From positions 150,851 through 214,850 of the forward strand of contig NZ_JBDUUH010000011.1 in the NCBI RefSeq assembly GCF_039939195.1: a stretch of 64,000 nt of DNA, read 5' to 3'. Both the position numbers and the translations under genes were made by a program. The stretch is from Foliimonas ilicis (lineage in GTDB: Bacteria > Pseudomonadota > Alphaproteobacteria > Rhizobiales > Rhizobiaceae). The notes beneath the pieces are model-generated. The model ran no database searches and had not been told where the DNA came from. It saw only the letters and a program-made list of their open reading frames with translations. Numbering within the stretch: position 1 is the first letter of the stretch; the number at the start of each line of letters is the position of its first letter. This document shows, one piece after another, positions 1 through 8,272 of this stretch.

Positions 1-282
1 GCGCGACGGTTCGGAGACAATACAAAGGCGTGGCTGGTCGGGCTTTACGGCGGCGCGCTGGTACTTTTCGCGCTTGCCTATGCGGCGGCGGAAGCGCCCA
101 TGCCCGCCCTTGCCGGACTTGCCGCTGCCGGCGCGCATATGGCGCGCCAGATCGCCGTGCTCGACATCAACGATCCCGACCAGTGCATCCGGCTTTTCAG
201 ATCCAACAATCAGGTTGGCTGGATGATCTTTCTGGGACTGATCGGCGGCGGCTTGTGGGTCGCCCTCAAGCCGCTGATCTAG
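1..282 (+). CDS. ubiA: 4-hydroxybenzoate polyprenyltransferase, C-terminal end (partial)
   Basis: The reading frame is open from the first base and ends at a TAG, giving the last 93 residues of a membrane protein; the start lies outside the window. The segment has two hydrophobic helices separated by a short polar loop, with a DNTKAWL stretch before the first helix, which resembles the C-terminus of UbiA-family prenyltransferases. UbiA attaches the polyprenyl tail to 4-hydroxybenzoate in ubiquinone synthesis at the inner membrane. The assignment rests only on this tail, so it is moderate; another UbiA-superfamily member is possible. Confidence 0.7.
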   Translation, partial: ARRFGDNTKAWLVGLYGGALVLFALAYAAAEAPMPALAGLAAAGAHMARQIAVLDINDPDQCIRLFRSNNQVGWMIFLGLIGGGLWVALKPLI

Positions 283-370
283 AATTCAGGTCAGGACGTG
301 CCGAAATGGCCGTTATCGAGAACCGGAAGCGCAGAGAACGGCCATTTGCAGGCCGTCCTCACCTGAATTA

Positions 371-937
371 TTAATCGCGGGCGATGATCTCTTCGCCGCC
401 GACTACCAACCGCATGCCGAGATCGCCGGATTTACGGCGAGCCAGAAAGCGCGGGCGGCGGCGGACGGCTTCGCTGCCCTTGCGGCGCGGCGCAGGCGAT
501 GCGGCCTTGATGGCGGCACTGAGCGATTCTTCCAGTGTACGGGCGACGCCATCGGCCTCGATCAGCAGCATCTCCAGACCGTAGGCTTCCGACCATGCGC
601 GCCAGTCTGCAGCGACGTCTTCAAGATTGTGTGCCACCAGCAACGGAACCGAGAGCATCGGGTCGCGGTGGTGCAGTTCCAGCGTGACGGTGACATTGCC
701 GTCGCCATCTTCCAATGCGCGGGCGGCAACGCCGCGGAAGGCGTTTGCCGGCAGCACGACGGTCGCCGGCAGGCCGCTCTTTTCCAGAAGGCGGCGCACG
801 GTCGCGCCACGCTGATCGATCGTGAAGGTAACGTCTCCGTAGCTGTCACGCGTGGCGTAAGTGACCATCTGCGGCAGACGGTAAGGGTCGAGGCGCATGT
901 TGCGCCCCGCCCAGACTGGCTTCAGTCCGGTGTTCAT
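371..937 (-). CDS. Conserved alphaproteobacterial protein (DUF6101-like)
   Basis: This is a 188-residue soluble protein with no signal peptide or membrane helix. It has a mixed alpha/beta middle region and a basic Arg/Lys-rich stretch near residues 150-170, followed by a GMRLVVGGEEII tail. I recognise the overall pattern as a DUF6101-type rhizobial protein but know no function for it. The ATG start is supported by an AGGAAGG sequence about ten bases upstream. It is convergent with the ubiA end. The name is from memory of the family, not from a search. Confidence 0.7.
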   Translation of the reverse strand: MNTGLKPVWAGRNMRLDPYRLPQMVTYATRDSYGDVTFTIDQRGATVRRLLEKSGLPATVVLPANAFRGVAARALEDGDGNVTVTLELHHRDPMLSVPLLVAHNLEDVAADWRAWSEAYGLEMLLIEADGVARTLEESLSAAIKAASPAPRRKGSEAVRRRPRFLARRKSGDLGMRLVVGGEEIIARD

Positions 938-1202
938 CGTTATTGTGCCTTCCTGTTATACTTTCGAGAGCCGGTTTTCCGGTCTCCCTGAACCGGTTTT
1001 CCCGGCCTCTTTATAGGAAGGACTGTAGCGGGCGGACCTTACCGGCCCTCTTAAAAAAGTCGGTTAAATTTTCCTGATCTCTCAAATGGTTATCGGAATC
1101 CGACCAGCCACAAGATGTTGTAAAGATGTGTGAAGGATGGGTGAATGATCGCCGTCTTGGGCCAAGGCAGCGAAGCAGAGGTATACGGGATGACGCTGCT
1201 CC
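938..1202. other. Gene-free interval upstream of the DUF6101-like gene
   Basis: Together with the repeat that follows, this leaves about 500 bases without a gene. It must hold the promoter of the DUF6101-like gene, which reads leftward. Around 970-1005 a CCGGTTTTCC segment occurs twice in close succession. I see no convincing coding frame, tRNA or terminator. Confidence 0.5.
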
Positions 1203-1439
1203 TAGACGGTTCCTGTTTTGATGGAATCGCGAGGCGCCCCCCCTCTGTCCTGCCGGACATCTCCCCCACGAGTGGGGAGATTGGCTGACAAAACTCTCCG
1301 CCTTTTCATTCTGCAAAGTCAGCGATTGATGCCGTGCTTTAAATGATAGAGTAATCTCCCCGCCCGTGGGGGAGATGTCCGGCAGGACAGAGGGGGGCGC
1401 TGTCCCGCCAGCGTCTCTATTTAAAAATAACGGCCTCTA
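1203..1439. repeat. Palindromic MITE-like element, copy 1
   Basis: About 237 bases. Two long arms carry CCCCCTCTGTCCTGCCGGAC and its complement, each arm containing its own CTCCCC/GGGGAG hairpin, around a non-palindromic centre (about 1290-1350). The outer ends are imperfect inverted repeats beginning TAGACGG and TAGAGGC. The right end supplies the TAG stop (1437-1439) of the dehydrogenase gene that reads into it on the minus strand. No coding capacity is seen. Confidence 0.9.
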
Positions 1440-2852
1440 AATAAGCTTACCCGGATTCATAATTCCCGCCGGATCGAAGGCCGTTTTCACGCGGCGCATC
1501 AGGTCGATGGCGACAGGCGGGGCGGTGGCGAGAAGTTCGTCGCGCTTCATCTGGCCAATGCCGTGCTCGGCCGAAAAGGAACCGCCAAGTTCTCGCACCA
1601 CGGTATGCACGGCATCGTTCATCGGGCGATAGAGATCGAGAAAGCCGCGGCTGTCCGCGCCTATGGGCTGCGAAATGTTATAATGCAGATTGCCGTCGCC
1701 CATATGGCCGAAGCAGACGATGCGCGCCTGCGGGCTGACCGAGCGCACCGCCTGCTCACCGCGCACGATGAACTCCGGGATGGACGCGACAGGCACGGAA
1801 ATGTCGTGCTTGATAGATGCGCCTTCGGGCTTCTGCGCGCCGGAAATCTCCTCGCGCAGACGCCAGAAATTTGCTGCCTGACCGAGACTTTCCGCAATCA
1901 CGGCATCGTCCATCAGGCCCGCTTCCAGCCCTTCGGTAAGAATCTCCTCGATCAGTTGACGCGCATCTTCCGCCGAGCGGCCCGATGAAATCTCGATCAG
2001 CACATTCCACGCCGAAGGGGTCGCCAACGGGCGAATATTACCCAGGACGTGCCTCACGGAAAACTCGAGCGCGAGATCGGTAATCAGTTCGAAGCCGGTC
2101 AGGTTGCTGCCTGCGCGATCTTCCGCAAGGCTGAAAAGCTTCAGCGCATCTTCCGGCGAGGCAAGCCCGACCCACGCCACTTCGCGGCCGCGCGGCTTTG
2201 GCACCAGCTTCATGACGGCGGCGGTAATAACGCCGAGCGTGCCTTCCGCGCCGACGAACAGGTTCTTCAAGTCGTAGCCGGTATTGTCCTTCTTCAGCTT
2301 TCGCAGATCATCGAACACCTCGCCCGTCGGCAACACGACTTCGACGCCAAGGCAAAGCTCGCGCGCATTGCCATAGGCCAGCACCCCCGTACCGCCCGCA
2401 TTGGACGATAGGTTGCCGCCGATCTGGCAGGAGCCTTGAGAACCAAGAGACAGCGGGAACAGCCGGTTAGCCCCGTCCGCCGCCTTGTGCAGATTATCGA
2501 GGATGACGCCTGCCTCGACCGTGATCGTGTTCGACAAAACATCGATCTCGCGAACGCGGTTCAGCCGCGACAGCGAAAGCACGATCTCGCTGCCGTCGCG
2601 ATGCGGCATCTGCGCGCCGACCAGCCCGGTATTGCCGCCCTGCGGCACGATGGGCGTGCGCGTTTCCGTGGCAAGGCGCATGATGGCGCTGACTTCTTCG
2701 ACGGTTCCCGGCCGCAGAACCAGCGGCGAGACGCCCGGAAACAGCCCGCGCTGCTCGACCAGAAAAGGGGCCTTGTCGGCCTCGTCGCGCACGGCGTAAT
2801 TTTCACCGACGATTACTGCGAAGCGATCGAGAAGTGCGGCATCCATACTCAT
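1437..2852 (-). CDS. FAD-binding 2-hydroxyacid dehydrogenase (GlcD / D-2-hydroxyglutarate or D-lactate dehydrogenase family)
   Basis: This 471-residue flavoprotein should oxidise a D-2-hydroxyacid and pass electrons to a quinone, cytochrome or ETF. The N-terminal PCMH-type FAD domain carries GGNTGLVG near residue 73. The C-terminal FAD-oxidase domain has HMGDGNLHYN near 385 and SAEHGIGQMK near 435, both typical of D-lactate and D-2-hydroxyglutarate dehydrogenases. The substrate cannot be fixed from sequence. The ATG is preceded by GGAGGAAAT. It lies 13 bases after tsaC in the same direction, so the two are probably co-transcribed. Its stop codon is part of the palindromic element downstream. 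Confidence 0.88.
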   Translation of the reverse strand: MSMDAALLDRFAVIVGENYAVRDEADKAPFLVEQRGLFPGVSPLVLRPGTVEEVSAIMRLATETRTPIVPQGGNTGLVGAQMPHRDGSEIVLSLSRLNRVREIDVLSNTITVEAGVILDNLHKAADGANRLFPLSLGSQGSCQIGGNLSSNAGGTGVLAYGNARELCLGVEVVLPTGEVFDDLRKLKKDNTGYDLKNLFVGAEGTLGVITAAVMKLVPKPRGREVAWVGLASPEDALKLFSLAEDRAGSNLTGFELITDLALEFSVRHVLGNIRPLATPSAWNVLIEISSGRSAEDARQLIEEILTEGLEAGLMDDAVIAESLGQAANFWRLREEISGAQKPEGASIKHDISVPVASIPEFIVRGEQAVRSVSPQARIVCFGHMGDGNLHYNISQPIGADSRGFLDLYRPMNDAVHTVVRELGGSFSAEHGIGQMKRDELLATAPPVAIDLMRRVKTAFDPAGIMNPGKLI

Positions 2853-2865
2853 ATTTCCTCCGAAA

Positions 2866-3825
2866 CTATAGATGGCGCGGTGCGGCGGCGCGCGAAAGCC
2901 GGTCGTTTATCGCCTCGCCCAGCCCTTGCGTGGGCACCGGCTCGACGGCAATTCCCGAAGCGCCTGAAGCATCGAGCTCGCGCATATAGGAAAACAGATT
3001 GGCTGCGGCCTCGCGCAGATCCGCCCGTTCGGACAGGTTCAGAAAGGCGGCGGCCTTTTCGGCACCCAGCGCGCGCGTTGGCCCAAATCCCAGAAGCGCC
3101 TCATTGGCGGAGACCTCCACCGCGCCAAGCCGCACCGCTGCGCGGGGCGCATAATGCGAGGCCAGCATGCCGGGCGCTTCGATCTTGCCGCCGGTTTCGC
3201 GCAGCAATGGCAGGCCGGTGACTTTTTCTATGTCTTCCGCCGCAACGCCGCCTGGACGCAGAAGATAAATCTGTCCGCCATCCACTTTCACGATGGTCGA
3301 TTCGACCCCGATCGGCGTCGCGCCGCCATCGACGATCAGCTTGATCTTCGGCCCTAAGTCGGCTTCCACAGCCGCAGCACTCGTTCCAGTGATGAGGCCG
3401 GAGGAATTGGCGCTGGGCGCGGCCAGCGGCCTGCCGAGAGCGGCGATCAATTCGCTCGAAAAGCCGCGCGGCATACGCACGGCGAGCGTATGGAGGCCTG
3501 CGGTCGTGAGAGGATGAACCGTGGCATCGTCTTTCAGCCGCAGCACAAGCGTCAGCGCGCCGGGCCAGAAAGCCTCGGCCAAAGCGCGCGACACCTCATC
3601 GAAATGCACCAGCCTTTCGGCCATCGCCATGTCCGAGACATGCGCGATCATCGGGTTGAAACGCGGCCTGCCCTTGACCTCGAAAATGCGTGCAACGGCT
3701 TCGCCATTGGTCGCGTCGCCCGCCAGCCCGTAGACCGTTTCTGTGGGAACTGCGATCACATCGCCCGACCCAAGCAGGGTCAAGGCCTCGTCCATCGCTT
3801 GTCCAGGTTCCAGTATTTTTGCCAC
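2866..3825 (-). CDS. tsaC: L-threonylcarbamoyladenylate synthase (TsaC/Sua5)
   Basis: The enzyme makes threonylcarbamoyl-AMP from threonine, bicarbonate and ATP for the t6A37 modification of ANN-decoding tRNAs. The YrdC core has VPTETVYGLAGDA near the N-terminus, the KGRPRFNP substrate loop and the PSANSSG motif. A C-terminal Sua5 extension (RPGGV, then APGMLASHYAP) follows, so this is the long Sua5 type of about 319 residues. The frame stays open upstream to 3960, but the extra residues do not look like the family. I chose the GTG at 3825, which gives a normal VAKIL beginning. It probably forms an operon with the dehydrogenase gene. Confidence 0.92.
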   Translation of the reverse strand: MAKILEPGQAMDEALTLLGSGDVIAVPTETVYGLAGDATNGEAVARIFEVKGRPRFNPMIAHVSDMAMAERLVHFDEVSRALAEAFWPGALTLVLRLKDDATVHPLTTAGLHTLAVRMPRGFSSELIAALGRPLAAPSANSSGLITGTSAAAVEADLGPKIKLIVDGGATPIGVESTIVKVDGGQIYLLRPGGVAAEDIEKVTGLPLLRETGGKIEAPGMLASHYAPRAAVRLGAVEVSANEALLGFGPTRALGAEKAAAFLNLSERADLREAAANLFSYMRELDASGASGIAVEPVPTQGLGEAINDRLSRAAAPRHL

Positions 3826-3986
3826 TTGTCCGCGCCGCCAATTTTTGAGGTTTCTGACTATATCGCCCGGCCCTTCGCGGCAAGCGGCGCGAAAATGCAG
3901 ATCGTTAAAATGCGACCTATTCCTGCAAACCGAAATCAACCTCGTCACGCTACCAACCATGACTATCTAGGCGGGGCGGGACTTTT

Positions 3987-4319
3987 ATGAAATTTGGAAT
4001 CATGTGCGTGTTGCTCACTGCAACATGGGGCAGCGCGCAAGCGTCATCCATTATTACCCTTGGAGCATCGGAAGCTGGTACGACATTGGAGCGCAGCTCC
4101 ATCGTCACGCTTGGCGAACCGGCATCTGCCGCAAAACACGATGGCGCGAAAAAGCAGGCTCGGCGTCCGGGTTCGCTGCCTACGGTTTTCCGTGGTGAGG
4201 TGGATGTGCCAGCGGTCTCGCAAGCGTCCGCCAAACGCGCACCAGCAGCAGTGGCCGCAACTGTGCCGGGAAACGACAAGGCTTCACCGCCTCCGGCCCC
4301 CGCGCAGATTCCGCTTTGA
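3987..4319 (+). CDS. Small secreted or periplasmic protein of unknown function
   Basis: A 110-residue protein with a clear signal peptide, a short Lys-containing start and a hydrophobic core ending in AQA near residue 19. The mature part contains two similar SIITLG / SIVTLG segments (near 21 and 38), then a basic patch and an Ala/Pro-rich tail. No enzymatic motif is visible. It is divergent from tsaC. A purine-rich GGGGCGGGA precedes the ATG. The two SI(I/V)TLG motifs are the only feature I would use to find homologues. Confidence 0.72.
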   Translation: MKFGIMCVLLTATWGSAQASSIITLGASEAGTTLERSSIVTLGEPASAAKHDGAKKQARRPGSLPTVFRGEVDVPAVSQASAKRAPAAVAATVPGNDKASPPPAPAQIPL

Positions 4320-4321
4320 GC

Positions 4322-4536
4322 TAAGGGCTCTTTAACGAGACATCACCCCCCTCTGCCCTGCCGGGCATCTCCCCCTCAAGGGGGGAGATTACTCTGTCAT
4401 AAAAGTGCGGCACCAATCGCTAACGTTGCAGAATCAAAGCCGAGCGCTGTGTCAGCCAATCTCCACCCTTGAGGGGGAGATGCCCGGCAGGGCAGAGGGG
4501 GGTGTCTCGCGATTCCGTTAGAACAAGATCGCTTTA
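4322..4536. repeat. Palindromic MITE-like element, copy 2 (reverse orientation)
   Basis: The same family as copy 1, read in the other direction. The arms carry CCCCCCTCTGCCCTGCCGGG and its complement. The unpaired centre (about 4396-4465) is the reverse complement of the centre of copy 1 with many substitutions, so it is a diverged copy and not merely a similar hairpin. The end next to glyS reads TAAAGCGATC on the minus strand, and its TAA is the glyS stop codon (4534-4536). Confidence 0.85.
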
Positions 4537-7188
4537 ACCCGCTATTTTGGAAAAGTCCGCGACCTGATCGGTAGCAGCGCGAATGCGGGCGAGCAGAGCC
4601 AGACGATTGGCGCGCACGGCCTCGTCGTCGTCGTTTACGAGAACGCCTTCGAAGAATGAATCAACCGGCTCACGCAACACGCTAAGTGCGCGCATAGCAG
4701 CGGAAAAATCTTCATTCTGAATCGCTTGCGCTGCTTCGCTCTCGGCCTGGTTCACCGCTGCGAACAGCTTTTCCTCGGCACCCTCGCGGAACAGCGAGGC
4801 ATCGACGGCATTCGCAACGCGCGTGCCCTTCTTTTCCTCGGCAGCAAGAATGTTTGCCGCACGCTTGGTGCCCGCCAGCAGGTTCTTGCCGTCGTCGGTG
4901 GAGAGGAAAGAGCCAAGTGCCTCGACGCGCCGAACGATTGCGAGGAGGTCGTCGTTCTGGTTCTGAACCGCGCCTTCGCTCTGCGATTTGCCAATCTCCC
5001 CACCTGTGGGGGAGATGCCCGGCAGGGCAGAGGGGGGCAACGTAGAGCGCCCACCTTTTGTGGTCTCAGCAATCTGATCGGGTTGAGATGCTGGCGGGAC
5101 AGCGCCCCCCTCTGTCTGCTTCGCAGACATCTCCCCCACAGGTGGGGAGATCGGGCGCGAACCCGTCGCCAGCACCGCATCAATCAGATCATGCCGCGCA
5201 CCCTGATCGCGGAGATAGACTTTCAGACGGTCGTGGAAGAAGGAGATAAGGTCTGAACACAATGTCGCAAAAGCTAAATCAACTTTTGCACTGACATAGC
5301 GATGCGTCGCGATCGCGTCTTCATGATCAATCTCTCCGTCTTCTCCCCAGTCGTAGCTATCTATGGAAGCCTTGTCCGAATAGACCAGCATCATGTCCAA
5401 GGCGCTGTCGTAATCCCCATCAGAAATGTACCCGCGAACTATAGCTCCCCACGGCGATGCTTCTGCCGTCCTAGACAGCTCTTCCTGCCACTTTGGGTCA
5501 TCATAAAGGTCGCTAAGATTCTGCCTCCACTCTTGCAATTTGGACAATTTGCCTTCGTCCCAACAAGAAGACAGCAGTGCCGATGCCTGTTGGCCAAAAA
5601 TATTGGTTAAAGAGGCACGAGCGTCATTCTCGACCAAAATCCGAACCACACCCAACGCCGCGCGTCGCAGCGCATACGGGTCTTTCGAACCCGTAGGCTT
5701 TTCGTCAATAGCCCAGAAACCCACCAGCGTATCAAGCTTATCAGCAAGCGCCACAGCCACCGAAACCGGGTCGGTCGGGACACGATCAGACGGACCCTGC
5801 GGCTTGTAATGCTCTTCGATAGCCGCCGCGACCGACGGATTTTCGCCCTGAAGCAGCCCGTATTTACGGCCCATCGCGCCTTGCAGTTCAGGAAACTCGC
5901 CAACAACTTCCGTCTGCAAATCGGCCTTGGCAAGCACAGCCGCGCGTTCTGCCAATTCGGGATCAGCGCCGACAATCGGCGCGAGTTCGGCAGCCAGCCG
6001 CTTGATGCGCTGGACGCGTTCGCCCTGCGTTCCAAGCTTGGCGTGGAATGTCACGTTCAGATGGTCGAGGCGGGCCATGCGCTGGTCGAGCGGCTTTTTC
6101 AGGTTGAGGCCGAACTTTTCAGCGGATGCTTCAAGCTCTGCCAGATCGGGCAGATCGCCCTGATCCGTCTTCCAGAAATAGAGTGCATCGGAAAGCCGCG
6201 CGCGCACGACTTTACCATTGCCATGCGCGATTTCCTTGCCGCCGTCCTTCGCCTCGATATTCGAGGTGAGGATGAAATGGTTGGAAAGTGCAGCATTGCC
6301 ATCGGCTGGCGCGCAGACGAAGCATTTCTGATTGGCGCGGATGGTCAGGCGGATGACTTCGGCGGGGATTTCGAGGAAGTCTTGCTCGAACTCGCCAAGC
6401 AGCACGACCGGCCATTCGACGAGGCCCGAAACCTCTTCCAGCAGCGCGTCGTCCTCGACCAGTTCCAGACCGTTTGCGAATGCCAGATTCTTGGCGTCCG
6501 ACAGAATGATTTCCTTGCGCCGATCAGCATCGATGATGACCTTCGCGGCTTCGAGCTTCGACGTGTAATCGTCGAAGCGGCGCACGGTGATTGCGCCCGG
6601 CGAATGGAAGCGGTGGCCATAGGTGGTGTTGCCCGCCTTGATGCCATCGATTTCGAAATCGACCACGACAGGTTCTTCGGTTTCGGGGCCGAAGGTGCAG
6701 ACGATGGATTGCAGCGGTCGCACCCAGCGCAGGCTGCCCGGCTTTGCCGAGGCAGGCCCCCAGCGCATGGATTTCGGCCACGGAAATGCGCGGATCACAT
6801 CGGGCACGAGTGCCGCGATGATGTCTTCTGCCGCCCTGCCCGGCTTCGAAATATGCGCGACGTAGAAATCGCCCTTTTTTGGATCGGTGTGGACATGCGC
6901 TTCCTCGATGGAAGACAGGCCAGCGGAACGCAGGAAGCCCTGAATGGCAGCTTCCGGCGCCTTGGTGCTTGGGCCCTTGCGGTCCTCATGCGTGTCCTTG
7001 GAACGCGCCGTCAGGCCGCGAATATCGAGCGTCAGGCGGCGCGGTGTCCAATATTCGCGCGCGGCCTCGTAGGTGAGACCGGCTTCGACCAGACCGTCGG
7101 TGATCATTTTCTTCAGATCGCCAGCAGCCTTGCGCTGCATGCGCGCCGGAATTTCCTCGGAGCGAAGTTCGAGAAGAAGATCGGGCAT
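4534..7188 (-). CDS. glyS: Glycine-tRNA ligase beta subunit, with two internal insertions
   Basis: The beta subunit of the heterotetrameric bacterial glycyl-tRNA synthetase; it binds tRNA-Gly and partners GlyQ. The start is the ATG at 7188 (MPDLLLELRSEEIPARM), two bases after the glyQ stop, so translation is coupled. The N-terminus, the central HD-like part and the C-terminal ALLARIRAATDQVADFSKI anticodon-binding end are all normal. At about 884 residues it is much longer than E. coli GlyS (about 689). Two segments account for this: a lower-GC stretch at about 5260-5610, and a palindromic repeat at 4992-5151 read in frame as about 53 Pro/Gly/Ser-rich residues. The frame is intact, and the gene is essential in bacteria that use this enzyme, so the product is probably functional. 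Confidence 0.95.
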   Translation of the reverse strand: MPDLLLELRSEEIPARMQRKAAGDLKKMITDGLVEAGLTYEAAREYWTPRRLTLDIRGLTARSKDTHEDRKGPSTKAPEAAIQGFLRSAGLSSIEEAHVHTDPKKGDFYVAHISKPGRAAEDIIAALVPDVIRAFPWPKSMRWGPASAKPGSLRWVRPLQSIVCTFGPETEEPVVVDFEIDGIKAGNTTYGHRFHSPGAITVRRFDDYTSKLEAAKVIIDADRRKEIILSDAKNLAFANGLELVEDDALLEEVSGLVEWPVVLLGEFEQDFLEIPAEVIRLTIRANQKCFVCAPADGNAALSNHFILTSNIEAKDGGKEIAHGNGKVVRARLSDALYFWKTDQGDLPDLAELEASAEKFGLNLKKPLDQRMARLDHLNVTFHAKLGTQGERVQRIKRLAAELAPIVGADPELAERAAVLAKADLQTEVVGEFPELQGAMGRKYGLLQGENPSVAAAIEEHYKPQGPSDRVPTDPVSVAVALADKLDTLVGFWAIDEKPTGSKDPYALRRAALGVVRILVENDARASLTNIFGQQASALLSSCWDEGKLSKLQEWRQNLSDLYDDPKWQEELSRTAEASPWGAIVRGYISDGDYDSALDMMLVYSDKASIDSYDWGEDGEIDHEDAIATHRYVSAKVDLAFATLCSDLISFFHDRLKVYLRDQGARHDLIDAVLATGSRPISPPVGEMSAKQTEGGAVPPASQPDQIAETTKGGRSTLPPSALPGISPTGGEIGKSQSEGAVQNQNDDLLAIVRRVEALGSFLSTDDGKNLLAGTKRAANILAAEEKKGTRVANAVDASLFREGAEEKLFAAVNQAESEAAQAIQNEDFSAAMRALSVLREPVDSFFEGVLVNDDDEAVRANRLALLARIRAATDQVADFSKIAG
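4992..5151. repeat. glyS: Palindromic repeat inside glyS, copy 3 (inside-out, translated)
   Basis: The two arms match the arms of the intergenic elements, but their order is reversed: the CTCCCC/GGGGAG hairpins lie on the outside and the GGGGGGC / GCCCCCC ends face each other in the middle. The element occupies roughly residues 680-733 of GlyS. It introduces no stop codon in that frame. It lies between LIDAVLATG and DDLLAIVRRVEAL, which are nearly adjacent in ordinary GlyS proteins. Confidence 0.85.
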
Positions 7189-7190
7189 GA

Positions 7191-8180
7191 TTATGCAGCC
7201 TCGTGCTTGAAGTTGAAGCCGCCAGCGTCTGTTTCGAGGAAGGCTTCGCCGCACGCCTTGGAGAGATTGCGCACCCGCAGAATGTAGCTCTGGCGCTCGG
7301 TTACGGAGATCACGCCGCGCGCGTCGAGCAGATTGAAGACATGGCTGGCCTTGATGCACTGGTCATAGGCCGGGAAAACCATCTGGTATGGCGCGCCCTC
7401 GGCGCGGTCGGCACCTGCCTTCAGCAGCGCCTTGCACTCGGCTTCCGCATCCTCGAAATGGCGCAGCAGGACGGCGGTATTCGCATGTTCGAAATTGTGG
7501 CGCGAATATTCCTGCTCGGCCTGAAGAAACACATCGCCATAGGTGACTTTTTCGTCGCCCTCGCGGCCGTTGAAGTTCAGGTCGTAGACATTGTCGACGC
7601 CCTGCACATACATCGCCAGGCGTTCCAGACCATAGGTCAATTCGCCCGCAACGGGTGAGCATTCGATGCCGCAGACCTGCTGGAAATAGGTGAACTGCGA
7701 GACTTCCATGCCGTCGCACCAGCACTCCCAGCCAAGGCCCCATGCGCCGAGCGTCGGGCTTTCCCAATCGTCCTCGACAAAGCGGATGTCATGCACCAGC
7801 GGGTCGATGCCGATCGCGGCCAGCGACCCGAGATAGAGTTCCTGAAGGTTGGAAGGGTTCGGCTTCAGGATCACCTGATACTGGTAATAATGCTGCAAGC
7901 GGTTCGGATTTTCGCCGTAGCGGCCATCCTTGGGGCGGCGCGACGGCTGGACATAGGCCGCGTTCCACGGGCGAGGCCCGAGCGCGCGCAAGGTCGTTGC
8001 CGGATGAAACGTACCCGCGCCGACTTCCATGTCGTACGGCTGCAGCACGACGCAACCATATTCCGCCCAGTAATTGTGAAGGGTCAGGATCAACCCCTGA
8101 AAGGAGCGCGTCGGGTTCAGATGGGCGGGCAATGTCGCGGTCACGGGCAAACTCGATGGTTGACGGTCAACGCCGGTCAA
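7191..8180 (-). CDS. glyQ: Glycine-tRNA ligase alpha subunit
   Basis: The catalytic class II subunit, which forms glycyl-adenylate and transfers glycine to tRNA-Gly. The 329-residue product has the family signature block from LTLHNYWAEYGCVV to the GTFHPATTLRALGP motif, followed by YVQPSRRPKDGRYG and later EISQFTYFQQ-like and YGLERLAMY segments. It has about 20 residues before the first conserved block (SFQGLIL), so a slightly later start is possible. It is followed two bases later by glyS. Confidence 0.96.
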   Translation of the reverse strand: MTGVDRQPSSLPVTATLPAHLNPTRSFQGLILTLHNYWAEYGCVVLQPYDMEVGAGTFHPATTLRALGPRPWNAAYVQPSRRPKDGRYGENPNRLQHYYQYQVILKPNPSNLQELYLGSLAAIGIDPLVHDIRFVEDDWESPTLGAWGLGWECWCDGMEVSQFTYFQQVCGIECSPVAGELTYGLERLAMYVQGVDNVYDLNFNGREGDEKVTYGDVFLQAEQEYSRHNFEHANTAVLLRHFEDAEAECKALLKAGADRAEGAPYQMVFPAYDQCIKASHVFNLLDARGVISVTERQSYILRVRNLSKACGEAFLETDAGGFNFKHEAA

Positions 8181-8272
8181 ACCGGATCATGGTTTTCAGG
8201 AACCACGATCCGCTCTCCGAACGCCGTCAGGGTCTAGAGCGCCCCGGAAAATGCGTCAAGCGTTACAGGGAA

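Noticed and set aside
3826..3960. An N-terminal extension of TsaC
   Set aside because: The extra 45 residues are basic and Arg-rich, unlike the family, and the GTG at 3825 gives the normal beginning.
5809..7287. A 492-codon frame on the plus strand opposite glyS
   Set aside because: Antisense to a well-conserved gene; no recognisable motif and no ribosome binding site.
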